From Luscinia megarhynchos (taxonomy: Eukaryota > Chordata > Aves > Passeriformes > Turdidae): 64,000 nt of DNA. Numbering within the stretch: the first letter of the stretch is position 1; each line of letters starts with the position of its first letter. The stretch is from positions 30,286,330-30,350,329 of the forward strand of contig CM067566.1 in NCBI GenBank assembly GCA_034336665.1, given 5' to 3'. A program made the translations under genes and the position numbers. The notes beneath the pieces are model-generated. The model worked only from the letters and a program-made list of their open reading frames with translations, was not told where the DNA came from and did not search any database. Below are positions 1-13,300 of this stretch, one piece after another.

Positions 1-403
1 ATAAATAAAAATTCTAAATGCCAGTTATCTTTGAGCATTAAGCTATCAGTTAATGGCAGCTAACTTTCCAGAAATTAAAGTATTCTTATGTTGTTGCCAC
101 TGATTAAAAGTTGACAAGGTAAAATGACATGAAGATATAGTAGGGACTCTTTAGGCATAATGAACTGAGATTGTTGCATTACATAAATAGCCTTTTAAAA
201 TAAGTTGGTGTTATGCCTGCTCATCAGAGTTTAATTAACTCATGTGATATTATGAAGGAACTGGAGAGCATTTAATTTAAGATAAACTGGACAGACCAGA
301 TTGAGAGGTAATTCTTGTTAAAAATTACAGCATATGTCAGTCACCATATTATGGGACACTAGACCATAGCTGGAAGAGCATTTTGTTGAATAGGGAATTT
401 CAG

Positions 404-514
404 AGTATCTATAAATTTGATATAGATGGAAACAGCATTCAAACACACTATTGTCTCAAGTCATTCTTACCCAAAGCACCACAAAAAGCAAATTTTCATT
501 GTTCTATATCACAG
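404..514 (+). other. Weak exon-like segment
   Basis: The 111-nt segment follows an AG and is followed by GTGAGC, a good match to a splice donor (CACAG/GTGAGC). It is open for 37 codons in one frame and its length is a multiple of three. The upstream acceptor lacks a strong pyrimidine tract. The translation is not recognisable and the same frame ends 51 nt after the donor. Chance occurrence is more likely than a real exon, because AT-rich DNA offers many such combinations. Confidence 0.1.
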
Positions 515-1893
515 GTGAGCTGTTCAGACACAGTTATAAGAGGCATGGTTGCCACAGCCTGCTAAGAGCTTTATGTCTAAGTTAATTACAAACTCCTGGC
601 CAGGAATAAAAAAATTACTGCACTAGGCTATAGGGCTACAATATTTTAGGGCAATCCTTTTATAACTCTGCTATTTATGTGCATTTGTGTGCATTCATAT
701 ATTCATATTTATGTACAATACTTAAGTTCAGCTCTGTTTACTGAGATACTCTCCCTCAAATACAGAGGCCTTAAAACAACCTGTACATTAAAACAAAAAA
801 GAAAGGGATAAAATATAAGTTGGTTTTTGGCACACAGTGAAAAAGAATATTTGTTTTCCCTGATATTGCAGTAAAGAAAACAAAATAAAAACAATGGAAG
901 GGATTTTGTTGTGTGCTTGCAAGTGTGAAGCATTGTACATGTGATGACAATACATGTAAAATTGAGTGGTGGTAAGTAAAACAGAGAATTTGACCTTCAC
1001 CTTCCACACTTCACTGTTAAATTTTTATTAGGAGGGAAAGTTGAGCTTTGTGGGGAAAATAATTCTCTGTATCTTACTGTTAGAAAATCAGAAAACTCTC
1101 TTGGCAATGCATAAATTTAGAGAAAAGTGAAATCTCTAACTTTTGTTTCACGTTAAGAGCTCTCTCTAAGCTGCAGCTGAATTCAGATTACCTATTATCT
1201 TGCCACATTAAAAAAGCTAAGTAATTATATGTTCTTTTGTGTAACCACTTTATGAGCTTATTTTCATGACTTTTTCCAATAAACCAGCATAATCTCTCTG
1301 AAGAAAGAGAAAGTCACGTGTAAACCTCATTGCACTATTGCAAAAGGCACACACATCCCTGCCTCCCCCCACTGCTCGTTTGGGATTCAGCTTTCATTGA
1401 AGGGCAGGATTATCTTTCTGTTGACTTCTGTTGACTTCCTGTGTGCATGAAGCCCATAAAACCTCTGGCCTGGCTTATAATTACATTTCAACTGATATTC
1501 TGATTCTCAAGCTTGCTTTGAAATACTTTTATCTTGGCAGAGATTTGTCTGACTTCCTGTCTGCTGCTCAAGCTTTGGAAATTATATTAAAAGTATAACC
1601 TTAGAAAAATGGATTGAGATTAACAAGTGCTGCAAGTATTTAATAAATGTTCTCTTAGTGCCATAAAGCATTGGGGGTTTTTCAAGCTGTCAACCAGAGA
1701 GACAGTTATTACTATGAATAATAGATTGAGTTTTAGATAATTTATATTAAAAAATAAATCCTGTAGCTGTAAGAGTGTTGCAGAGAATGTCAAAAGCAAA
1801 TTAACTTGGTAGGACTCTGTACCTGAAAATAACAGCTGTTCAAAGAATATTTGTTACATAATTTACTTGAAATATTTTGTATTGTTTTCCTTT

Positions 1894-1912
1894 AAAAAAA
1901 AAAAAAAAAAAA
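1894..1912. repeat. Poly-A tract (19 A)
   Basis: An uninterrupted run of 19 A. No recognisable retrocopy or LINE precedes it, so it is a simple homopolymer rather than a demonstrable poly-A tail. Confidence 0.95.
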
Positions 1913-3544
1913 GAGTATTTTTCTCTCTGTCTACATTCTCAAAATACCAAACTTTCTGTTCTGGTTCTGGACTGGACAGGTTTGTTTTTAGCCAGGAGAG
2001 GGCATGACCAGGGCTCTGAGGGTATTCTATACTACTGCATGTCATTTCTAGTGATGGATGCAGGAAAAAGAATTCTCTTTTAGGGGAAATGGAGTTCTTC
2101 CAGTAAAGAAAACATGGTGGAGGAAACTGTCTGATATTGTTCATTGCTGGGGGCTTTTCATGTAAATAGTTTCTTTTTTATACCTTTTATTATTCATATT
2201 GTTTGTGTTATATTTCTTATCTTATTGTCTCAAGTAAATTTGTCTTATTTCAACACATGATCTTTGTCTTTTGTGCCTCCATTTGGAGAGGGGAGGAGAA
2301 GCAGCACCTGATTTTAGCTAGAGTACTAAAATTGGAGAACACCATTCCTAAACCCTGACAGTTTCCACAGTATTAGAGACCATTATGTTTATTTAAATGT
2401 CTGGAGCAGTGGACATAAGTATGTTATTTGTGCTACAGAGCAAGATTAAAGCTGATTACTGATAGTCAGATAGCTAAATGAAGCCTAAATGTTTAGTTAA
2501 AAAACATTTTATTTGACACAAAGAGAGAGAGAGTACTGGGGTGAAGACAGAAGTCTGTTATGTTCACAGTGCATGCATTAGCTCCCTGCTTTAAAATAAA
2601 TGACCACAACCTCAGCATATTTTGACTTCATCACCATATATTTCATCTGAGGTGTTGCCCTTCAAATTTCATTGGTTATACGATTCTTTTGGACATGGAA
2701 GTCAGTGTTAATCCTTTTTGAGGCAAAAGTAGATTATGCAGAATCTTAAGGAAAGACTTTTCTTTAAGAAACCTTCTTAAAATAATCTTCTCAGGCAAAG
2801 GAAATAATGACAAATAGTTGATGAGTCTTTTGTAGACCGTGGATGCAAAATCTTCCTAGGCAATCTACATGAGCATTATAAAATCACATGAACATGTTAT
2901 ATCACTTATGACAAGCTACGATCTGTTACAAACACATTTCCTGACTGAAGAGATAAGGTGGGAAATAATAGGAGATACCAAAAGTGTAAAGTGAAGAAAA
3001 CAAAATTAATCGCCCTTGTAGATTTTAGTATCCACACATAGCGAATAAAGGTAATTGTTGAAGAGATGGAAAATAGCTTGGAAAGAAACAAGCAGAGCAT
3101 AAAGACAAGAAATCCAGAAAATATTACAGGAAACTGAAGGCTGAGGACAACAGAATTGAGTTCACAGGAGATAATTCTGCTTAATTCTCCAAATTTAGTC
3201 TATGCATGCAATCATTTTTCAGTATTTCAGTATGGAAAGCTTCAACAAAGGGGCAGTTGTTCACAAGGATGACCAAGTAGGGTTCCTTTCTAATGTACAT
3301 TTTGACATATTCTTAAATCAAACCAGTTTACCTGACTTCAGACATTTTCTAAAGATTGGAAGCAAGCTAGACATTTCATAAAGTCAAAGAACTGCAGAAG
3401 TTTTATGGAATAGAGTTCAATTTGAGTATGTGAAAATAAGTTTGAAAGACTGTATAACAGCCTCTAGAAGACTGTGTTAGAGATCTCATCAACTGACTTC
3501 TTGAAATAGTGCTGAGCAGTAAGAAACAAAATTTTACCACAAGC

Positions 3545-3562
3545 AAAAAAAAAAAAAAAAAA
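3545..3562. repeat. Poly-A tract (18 A)
   Basis: An uninterrupted run of 18 A in unique AT-rich DNA, with no element recognisable upstream. Confidence 0.95.
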
Positions 3563-4218
3563 CATGCCAATTTTTGCACTATAATTTTGAAATTTGCAGC
3601 ATTACAGAATAAGTAGAATAAAATGTACGACCTTAAAGGTCTTTAACAGCCAAAACAATTGAATGATTTATATATAGATGTTTGTGAGTATATATAGATA
3701 CATGAATGCTCCTGAGTTTCTATTTTTTAGGTTCTATCTGAAGGTTATGTAATAGATAGTATAACCTGAATCAATTATTTTTCCCTTTAGGTAATGTCAA
3801 CAAAAGTGCTTCAATATAACTATATGTATGGCTAATTTATACTTCTAAATGATAGGATGACAATAAAATATTATTCTAAAAAGGCAAATCTGTTGAGATT
3901 GTTCTTTTGATTCACATGAAAGGTGAAAAATTTGATATATTTTAAATCCAAGATCTTCAGGGCAACATTATGTCTCTTGGTACACTGCAGCCTTCTTCAC
4001 AAAGGATGCCCTCCAGAACTCAAGGACTAACAAATAATAGAAGGCATTTGAACTCTAAGAATCCATTTTTTGACATACAGAAGGGAAAAACTAAAAGCAT
4101 TGCATAACATACTCTTATATTTTGGCATTTCATATTAGAGCAGGAAGTTTAAATGCAGGATTTTTTTTTTCAGTGCAATGGGTAGTTTACACTCAAAGAA
4201 GCAAGAAATCTTTTTTAC

Positions 4219-4562
4219 AGTCTACAGCTTCCTCATGAGGGGAAGCAGAGGAGAAGGCACAGATCTCTTTTCTCTGTTGACTGATGAGAAGACCTGAGGG
4301 GATAGCATTAGGCTGTGTCAAAGGAGGTTTAGGTTAAATTTAAGAAAAGGTTCTTCCCCCAGAGGGTGGCTGAGCCCTGGAACAGCTCCCCAGGAAAGTG
4401 GTCACAGCACCAGCCTGACAGAGTTCAAGAAGTGTTTGGATACAATATTCTCTGGCACATGGTGTGACTTTTGGGAAGGTCCTGTGCAGGGATAGGAGTT
4501 GGACTTGATGGTCCTTGTAGGTCCCTTCCAACTCAGGATATTCTCTGATTTTATGATTCTCA
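4219..4562 (+). mobile_element. CR1 LINE 3' fragment
   Basis: This is the 3' end of a chicken-repeat-1 (CR1) non-LTR retrotransposon in plus orientation. It runs through the end of the ORF2-derived region (CTACAGCTTCCTCATGAGG, then the AGGAGGTTTAGGTTAAAT and AGAGGGTGGCTGAGCCCTGG landmarks). The 3' untranslated tail follows, with GGAGTTGGACTTGATGGTCC and GGTCCCTTCCAACTCAGGAT, ending in a degenerate TGATTTTATGATTCT repeat. CR1 copies are typically 5'-truncated, as this one is. Its tail resembles that of the SINE at 33.2 kb. It has no coding capacity. Confidence 0.93.
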
Positions 4563-6691
4563 AATGAAAGTGAGAGTTCAAAAGCGAATTATTTGCATTT
4601 ATTTTTTTCCATTTAGGTTTTTTTGGGTTTTATTGGTTTGGTTTTTGTTGTTGTTGTTTTATTTAGTAGTGTTACTTCTTGACTTGTAGCAAGGACTTTG
4701 GTTTTTGGTTGCACATTCTTTTCTTCTTTTTAATAAAATTAATGCTGTTAGTAAATTTTTGAGTTGTTTATATCATCCTATATCAAAAATAGCTTTTTTT
4801 AAAGAAAAAAATTGATGCCTGTTTACATTCCATTGTGGAAAACTAGACTTGTATTTTATGCTGAAGCACAAGTGACTTTAACAAACAAAGGGAATCTGTC
4901 AGTACAAAGGCCTGTAAGATTCCTTGATTTATATAGAATTTCCCATCTTCTTTATTGTGTCTCAGAATGATCTCTCATTACAAATAGCACCATAGTTTTT
5001 GCAAAGTTCTTTTGTGCAGCTCTTAGTCATGGAGCTTGGAAGATGTAAATTAACAAATATTATAAAAAAAAATGCTTGAAGGAAAATTACATGAACTCTG
5101 TAACAGAACTTTATTACTATCAATAAACTCCTATCTGCAGAAGAGACAGTTGTTAAAACTACTTGGAACAGATTACCAGCAGGCAATTAAGCTAGAAGAA
5201 CAATAGAGATATGGTATGAAATGAAAAAAATGCTAAGTAACTCAATTTCACATTTAATAGTTTCATCATTCCATTCTTACAGAACACATGATATCTGTAC
5301 ATGGAGGGTAGATCTGAGCACATTTTGACCTCTCTGCTGACAAACTGTCCCAAAACTAATCATACCTGCAATTAATCTAAATTCTTCAAGAGAGCTAAAA
5401 TAATCTGTATTTTTGTTTTTGCTAAAACTGCATGCCCTAGAATGTTATTTTTTAAAGCATATTATTTTCCAGAGGAATAGAAATTTTAGTTTTAAAAACC
5501 CTCACAACTCCTGCATATTCACACAAGGAAAGCTGAAAAGAACACTAGGAATGAAATCAAGTCTAAGGTGGCAAAAGAAGAGATCATACAAATTCTAAAA
5601 GATCATTTAGATAAATCGATATTCAAGCATACAAATGGTGTTATTTTGGGAAAATATGTCTATAAATAAAACTACTGATTACACTAGCAAAAATCCTGTC
5701 CAAAACCAGATGTTCAAAGTCACTTCTAAATGAAAAAATATTTTCTGAAAGAACTTTGGAGGATTACTCTTTATGCATGCAGGAGGAGTTACAGCTTTTG
5801 GATTAGATTCCCAAAGTATTTCCTCCTTTGAATCTGCAGAGATTCAAGGAAAAAATAGTAAAAGGTAGACTTGGATTGATACTCCTATCTCTATTCCAGA
5901 AGTGTAAAAAATTAGGATTCCAAGGTGCAGCATGTGGTTCCATCAGTGGAAACAGCACATATCTCACCGAAATGTCAGCATGGTGTCTGGAACCAGAAGA
6001 CTTGGACAGACTTTATATATCTTTTTTGAGATTTAACCAAAGCAAATTGTCTCCTCTGGGGCATGCCTGAGTTAGTTAGGTAATTCCCTCCGTGTCACTG
6101 AACTCCCCTGTGCTGACAATTCAGTATTTATGCATGTTCAGAATAGTCCTAACCAAGTGAAAGACAGAATAGAAAAATAGGAACATAAGTCCCCTGTGAG
6201 GTGGGGCATGCTCCAAAGATGTTTAACACATACTGACAAGTTCAGAAATGTAGAACAATTAATTCAAACTTACTTGCTGCATACAGAACCCAGAATGCTT
6301 CACTGCATTCTGAGAACATCCACTTGGATGGATGCAGACAATTGCTTGCTCAAAATCATATGTTAGCTAAGTAACTCTGGTTTGTTTAACCACATTTGTG
6401 CAGTACCTTTATATGCTAAAACATGAGTGAGCCTTATTCCTTTCTATATAGTAGTTTAGTTGTCAAAACAGCTTTTGTAACTGATGATTTCGATTTTTGG
6501 GAAGGAAAATAATTACCAATATTATATTTTATTTCCTCTGTGTAAAACTCTATTTCTACTATTCCAATGGTTTTGCATTCCAGCCTCTGATGTTAGAGCA
6601 CACTAATATCTTTTTGTGAGAAGATAGAAAAAGTAGAGGTTAGAATATTTTGGAGTAAGAACTTTACATTTGTTGTCTTCTTTTTAAACAG
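4563..6691. other. Unique non-coding DNA with G/T-rich tract
   Basis: I see no gene. Just after the CR1 tail lies a low-complexity G/T-rich tract on the plus strand, about 4611-4665, with GTT triplets. The rest is AT-rich unique sequence. An 80-codon open frame at 5828-6070 begins with a non-ATG codon, has no recognisable domain, and is taken as chance. Confidence 0.65.
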
Positions 6692-6800
6692 ATTCAACTC
6701 ATCTGCTGAAGTTAGCAGTTAACAGCAGCATACAGGATGGACAGCTACAGGGATTGCTTACATATTTTACATTGAAGAATAATTTGTTGAAAGAATTCTG
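6692..6800 (+). other. Acceptor-like site with short open frame
   Basis: A pyrimidine-rich tract ending TTTTTAAACAG (6681-6691) resembles a good 3' splice site. Behind it one frame stays open for about 35 codons to a TGA. The translation is helix-like but not recognised. There is no polyadenylation signal close downstream. It could be a terminal exon of an unknown transcript, a lncRNA exon, or chance, and chance is favoured. Confidence 0.12.
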
Positions 6801-7233
6801 AGGGCATGATTCAAGACAGCTCATGCCCTGTTAAGCAGCTTATGCTTATCTGTTCAATGCAGTCTTGTCAGATGCCTGTGAACCTGCTCTTCCCTGCATA
6901 GAGACAGCGTGCATTCTGGCACACTGCTGAACACAGAGTAAGAAGAGTTTTTCAAATAATCTAGTTTTGTTGCTTTCAGAGCATGGTTCTAGTCACAGAC
7001 CTAAGAAGATTCCATGTCATGGATGAATATTTTGAAACCTGTATAACATTGGTTAGGCTTTTCCATGTAACATCAGCATTCACCGTCTCAATACTTTGTT
7101 TCTTATATTTCTTTTTCTTTTATTTCTCTGTCCAGGACACTTTTCTCTTAATATTCATGAATGGCAAGGAAGACAATCCTACATCTCAATTGCTATTTTG
7201 ATGTGCAATATTCATTTCTATCACCCTTTCCAG

Positions 7234-7341
7234 GCTCAGTCCACGAACAAATCAGCAAACAGAAAAACGAAGAAATCAACTGTGAAAAGACATGAAAAAG
7301 TGTCAGACAATGTGAAAGCTAATCTCAACTTAGCTCACAGA
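7234..7341 (+). other. Candidate 108-nt exon, phase 0-0
   Basis: The segment is preceded by a pyrimidine-rich acceptor (TTTCTATCACCCTTTCCAG, ending 7233) and followed by GTGAGTATT, a donor-like site. It is 108 nt, exactly 36 codons, and open in the frame starting at its first base. The predicted peptide is strongly basic and hydrophilic, with Lys/Arg clusters (motifs such as NRKTKKSTVKRHEK) and no hydrophobic segment. The segment keeps two CpG dinucleotides in a CpG-poor neighbourhood. I do not recognise the protein. It could be an exon of a gene whose other exons lie outside the window or are too short to see, or a chance ORF between cryptic splice sites. Confidence 0.22.
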
Positions 7342-10300
7342 GTGAGTATTCCCTAGTGAATTGGAATACAGTTTGAGATGCTGATAGGGTCTCTGGCTGC
7401 TAATCATAAATTAATTGAGTAAACTAATTGATTAAGATTTTTTCAATGACATTGCTAAATAGATTGTAAAATGTCACAAAATATACCTCTAATACTGCAA
7501 CTGACATCAAATCACATACTCAGATGAGCTGTTAAATGAAATCACTAAAATTCTGTAAGAGTACATCCTGTTCAAAGGAATATTTTTCATTTTGAAGGGT
7601 GATGGAAAAGGAGATATGAATTAAGACAAATTCATGTTATTTTCAGCAGATTGAACCTTATGGGAAAATATCTATCATCATTGCTCATCACTATTCATCT
7701 AACAGGTTATCATGGATTATCATCAGCAGGTGAATGAAGTTTCAGAACACACGAAAAATAAATGTATCATTCTTCAGTACTTTTCTGAGAAACACACCTA
7801 TATTCTACAGCAAGAAGACACCAGACAACTCTGCTTCCCAAAGTGTACCAGCCTCTACAAAACTTGAGAACAGGTCAAGCCCCTGCATTTATTACCCTTC
7901 TAAAGACACTGTAAGAATTTCTGAAATACTGCAGGAGCCAGCAGTAAACATCAGGGGAGCTTAACACTGCCAGACTATCATAGAAAACCAGCCAGCCTGA
8001 CTCTGATGTCAGTCTCCTTGGACAAAATCCAGTGAAAGACAATGGAGTTATGTTGGACATGTAGTGCTATAACTGTGATCTGAATCTGTCCTACAGAATT
8101 TAAGGGAGTCTGTTTAAATGAGATTTCAGACCTTTCTAAAGGACTGACTGTTAGCTGCAAATGCAAAATTGTTTTATTACAGTGTTAGTATTCATTTCAG
8201 AATCTGATAGTTATTTGAAACTGTCACAAAACTACATTTATTCAATGACAAAATATATTTTCAAGTGTACTTTAATTAGTCATAGACATGCATAATCTGA
8301 ATTTGACCATCTGATTATAATGACACTATTAAAAAAAACCCCATTGTTGGAACTGTATTTAATATTAGTCTGCCAAAACAAATTTCTACCCTGAAAATTT
8401 TTCTAAAAATAAATTCCGGGCTAAAATTAATTAAAAGTCATATTTTCTGAAATAAAATAATTAAATGTGCACATAAATGGCAAATTGGAAGGTGAGCTCC
8501 TTTTTCAACTATATTTTTTCTTTGAAAATAAATATCCAATAAGATTAATTCTGTTTATGTATTTTCTATTCTACAAAACCTCTACTCTTTTTTAAAAAAA
8601 GCCATACATGAGTTGAATGCAGATCTATTTGTCACATGCATAAAACAGAAAATGTCTGTACTATTTGCTGAAATGTGTCAGTATACAGTTACTGAAGCAT
8701 AACAGTGAACAGCTTGAGGTTCATCTACTTCTGTCTTAAAAGCAGGTTGAAAATTAAGTCAACATAGTTTGAAAACAATGTTATCTTTACATTTGAAATT
8801 AATTAGATAATCATGAACAAATTTTAGTAGTTTAAATGAGTTAAAAATACAAATGTGTAAAATAAGCCTATTAATTCAGTGTATAATGGCAAACCCGTTA
8901 TTTTCATTCTTGCACTAGATGAAATTCAAAGTTGCAATTAGCAGTCATCAGAGGACTTTTTGTACTTCAGGACCAAAAAATCTTCAGCAATTTGAGATTA
9001 AAATAACACTTGGACACTGCAATAGTTACTGTTAGGATCAACGTATAGTAGTTCAACATATAAGAAAAGAGCAAAATTATCTTTAGAAAACATTTGGCAT
9101 AATTTGGCTGGTACTTCTGAGCACTAACAAAAGCTACAATAAAACTTAATTTGAACTGAATTGAGAGACAAAACATGAAAAGATAGTAATGTAGAATGTA
9201 CTTGGATTTATGCCTGTGGGTTCTTTCAAAACTATGCCAATTTTCATGGATACCCAAGTTTAAGAAAAGCCTTTTGCAAATGTGCTCTAAAATCAGAGGC
9301 TCTAGGGTCTCAAGAATCAATAATGTGGCCCATTCAGTCATATGAATGCCTAATGTTTCTGTTTCTAATTTATTTGTATTTTTATTCTCAGCAAAGTTTG
9401 TTTGAAGCTCTTCTCTGTAGAAATGTTTGCATGTATTCCCCTTTCTGTGCAGTGGTTGTAGCCTGTGACTTTGAATTATATTTCTGAATTGCCTTTTCAG
9501 CTTGATGTATTCTTAGATACAAATATCCCATTTTATGGCCATTGTTCTGCAAAGTGGTAAAGCTCAAACCTATATCCTTGTGTCAGAATATGAGAAAAAA
9601 AATATTGTTTCTGATGTCAAAATAAAATAAATATATCTCATTTAGATTGCTTCTTTCCTTTCTTCCATCATTATTTTAATCTAGTTTTTAGCTTTAAATT
9701 TTGTTCTGTGTGAAATGAATACAAATCCAAAATTTCCAACAAGTCCACTTTCAAAACTTAGCTGTGGTCCTATATTTCATGTTTTCAGATGTAGTCAGTA
9801 TAGTTCCAGCAGCTAGAAGTAACATCCTTCCCATTGTCACTTTCCAGTGCTGGTGTGAGTTAGAGAACTAAAACATCCACTTCTAAAAGACATGTTACTG
9901 GGTTTCTGCTGAGGGATAACAAGGCAAAGTCTGGCCTGTCCATTATGGGCAGTTTCTTTCTCCTGTAAGAAATTGTCAGAGACACTACATGTCCTAATTG
10001 GGAGTAAGAAACTTGGGCAGCAAGAGTAAAGTTCAAAACAGAGTATTATTATTTGTGATGGGAAAAGGTAGGCAGGACTATTTTCCTCCAAAATCCTAAC
10101 AAGGCTCCAAATCTTATTGATTTTTCTTGCCTGGAGACTAGAGTAATATAGGAAATAAATCATAAGTATTAATGTAGCTAAACTATCCTTAAGCTCTCCT
10201 GCAAACCATCTGTAAAATAAACCTCCCTCTCAATTACATATACATCTCAGAAATGTCTTAAAAGGTTCTCTACCCAAGTGTATGTGCATTGAACAAACAG

Positions 10301-13300
10301 ATGGAGAACACTGCTAGGACATAAAATACATCATACACTGTAAAAAGACTATCCCCTGAGAGCCTGCCAACCTAACTAATTTCCCCATATACCTCCTTGT
10401 CCCTTCCTCCTGTCCAGGTTTTCAGGGAAAATGCAAGACTTTTCTGCTTTTATATCCTTCAGGTTGTCAAAGCTATTATAAACACCACCAAAAGTTTGGC
10501 CTTGTTAAGCACTACTCAAAAGCAGCATGTTAGGCTTACCCTAGTTTACTCAAAAAGCACAGTGATTCAGTAAATACATCCATTTTTAATTACTTTTATC
10601 AACACTACTAAAATTATTCAGGATTAATAACTGGGCAGGAGGAGTTTGTAGCTGTTTCTTTGACCTGCCCATTACCTTTTCTTCCTTTTAATGTAACACA
10701 GTTAGGAAACAAGAAAACTACACTAACCCTCATTTAATCAGGAAAATTTATCTAGTATGCCTTCCCTAGTCTTGCTTGTAATAAATTACATTAAGATATT
10801 TTATTCTGGTCTTCTCAGAGATGTTTGCTCTTTACATTTCACTAAGATCTATTTCCCACATATATTGCCCTATTTAGTCCCAACACTTCAAACTGCAGAT
10901 CTTAAATGCTTTTTGGTAAAGAGAAACAACAGTTTTATTTAGTCTGTGTTAGATTTCTGCTTAAAGTCATGAAGTGTTTCACTGCAATATTGCCATATTA
11001 GTCATGTAATTCAATTTCAAATGAGTAAAAAAATTATTCAAATATTTAAGAAGAAATTAGCCTATTATTCTTATTGTTATAGATATATATAAATTATTAG
11101 CTTTTTAGTAATTCTCTTCAGAATATTTTATCTCAACAGCCATTCCCATTTCAGAAAGTTGTAATACTAACATAGTTTTTCTGCTGGTTATTGATCCAGG
11201 TCTGAGCTGTTTGAGCCCAGCCGATTTTTCTGTTTGTCTTTAATCGATTAACAGAAAAATGACATTCCAGCTGAGCATTTGATGCTCAGTAAGATCCTAT
11301 TTTGGTTGGTAATTTTGTCTGGTAATATTTGAACTGTCTGAAATATTAAATTCATGTTCACAAAAGTAAGACAATGAGTCAGTCATAGATTCTGAGCTAA
11401 AACTCTAAAATACTTCCAGGTAATTAACTACACCACAGGTTTCTATCACTTCCTGTAGAAAAGAAAAAGATAAATCTTGGAATACCTGTGAAAGAAAAGC
11501 AAAGAGTGAAATGCTGTTACCAATCTAGGATAGCTGCAAAGTTAATTCTATTACCTTGGGACAAATCAACCCTTCACAGACAAAAATGTGAAATTACCCG
11601 AACTTCCATACTCAAGAATTCATTTTACTGGTATGTTAAATGAGAAGACTCTTGATAGTCTTCATTTCTATTGTTTCATGCTGTAAGCAGTAAATGCTCC
11701 ATGAGATAATTTAGGGTATCCTAAAAAGACCTAATTTCTTTCCTGTACTATTGATGTTACCATAACTTTGTCTATGTTGCCACACCAAGAGTTTAAAACT
11801 AATTGTATGCCCTTGTTACTTGTCATTAAATGCTTCTTTAAACTTTCTGTTGCCCTGTGCTTTAGTGAAATAAAAGTTAGAAATACACTAAAATAAATTA
11901 AAACATTCCATCTGTTTGACTTTTTCACACTGCACCAGAGCTTTTTGGACAATTGTTATCCTGAAAACTACCCAAGTCAGGCAGACATATGATGGAGAAT
12001 ATGTTGTATTCTAATTACCAATGAATTGTTTGCAATTTAAATATAAGAAATGGCTTATTATAGAGATCATGTCAAATGTAGTGGTGTCCAAAAATAAAAT
12101 CCATATTTGGAGTCAGTTTGTCTGGTACAAATATGATTTTAACTTTCTAACAGTGATGGCTTCCATATGATGCTGGAGATGATCAAAATAAGAGGGATGG
12201 GAAATAATTGGCTGGAACAGAGGTTTTCCTTTCTTCTTGATAGAAAATGTTTTAGCAGATGCCTCTTAGAAGGAACTATTCCAGCACTCTGGAAATGAAG
12301 CACATGAAACTCACTATTTTAACTGCCAGAAATAAACATTTTAAAAGAAAAAGGCTTTATTTTGACTGGTATTAGGGGACAGATTTTAAATACTCACTGC
12401 AAGTTACTTTCCTTAAAGTTAGAGGTATATGTAGAAAAATAAGTCATACTATTTTAGCTATTACTCGACAATGTAGAAGTTTGGGGGTTGCCCTGCTCTT
12501 GAGCTCCCTGCTCCTAGAGGGAGGAAAACTCAGAAACTTCTCTTTATGAAATGGAACTTCCTTCAATGGAACATGGGAATTACATTTCACTTGAAAGTTT
12601 CCTTGGCATAATGCCATAGCTATTGCCAGTGAGCCAGGAGAACTCTGTGGCCAGTGGAAAATGGAAAAGATTTTTCTCATCAAGTTGAACAGGAGCCTTG
12701 ACAATAAAGCCAAAATAATAGAGTGTTTGGCTTCTGAGTATCTAGAAAGTGGATGTGATCCCACTTATTAGGTGTACTTGTGTAAGGAGTAATGTGCAGC
12801 TGTAACTGAACAATAATTTTTATGATAATTTATGGATTACCATCACTAAACTGACTAAATTAACCCACTCGTGTCAAAGATGGAAAAGTATTTTGGGACA
12901 GTAGATGTCTTTTGTTCAGGTCTTATTACTTCCTGCCATATCACAGATCAAATTAGTCTAATTATGTTGCCAGTTTGTATCATAGAGGATAACTGGAAGA
13001 AGAAACAATGGCTAGTATTTCAGCTAAGTGTTGATCTGGCATGAAATATTTTGATTAAAATTATGAATTATTAAGAATGTGTTTTTTTCCTCTAGCAGAA
13101 TAAATTATTCTAATAATCTCATGAGTATTCTTTAAATAAATGCTCTCCAGTAAGTAACCTATGTTGAATTACACTAAGAAGAGGTGCACTTCATAGTAGA
13201 TAACTATAATTTATTGAAGACAAGTACTGATAAAGCATTAATATTAAAGATGACTGATATAGCCAGCTTTCCTAACTACCTTAACAAAAGATCTAATGCT

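Larger units (their letters stand above)
1..4218. other. Unique non-coding AT-rich DNA
   Basis: I see no gene or recognisable transposon here. The stretch is AT-rich with frequent stops in all frames. It contains two long A tracts (1894-1912 and 3545-3562), a short duplicated TTCTGTTGAC motif near 1420-1440, and a short GA run near 2520. An exon-like segment at 404-514 is listed separately. The sequence fits intergenic or intronic DNA of a vertebrate. Confidence 0.7.

Noticed and set aside
8967..9341. 124-codon minus-strand open frame
   Set aside because: No recognisable domain, a composition rich in Leu/Ile/Phe/Tyr typical of translated AT-rich DNA, no splice context, and no ATG at its first codon.
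9837..10163. 108-codon minus-strand open frame
   Set aside because: No recognisable motif or gene context. Treated as chance.
12444..12764. 106-codon minus-strand open frame with an ATG
   Set aside because: No homologue recognised, no promoter or polyadenylation context and no exon structure. The length is within chance for a 64-kb window.
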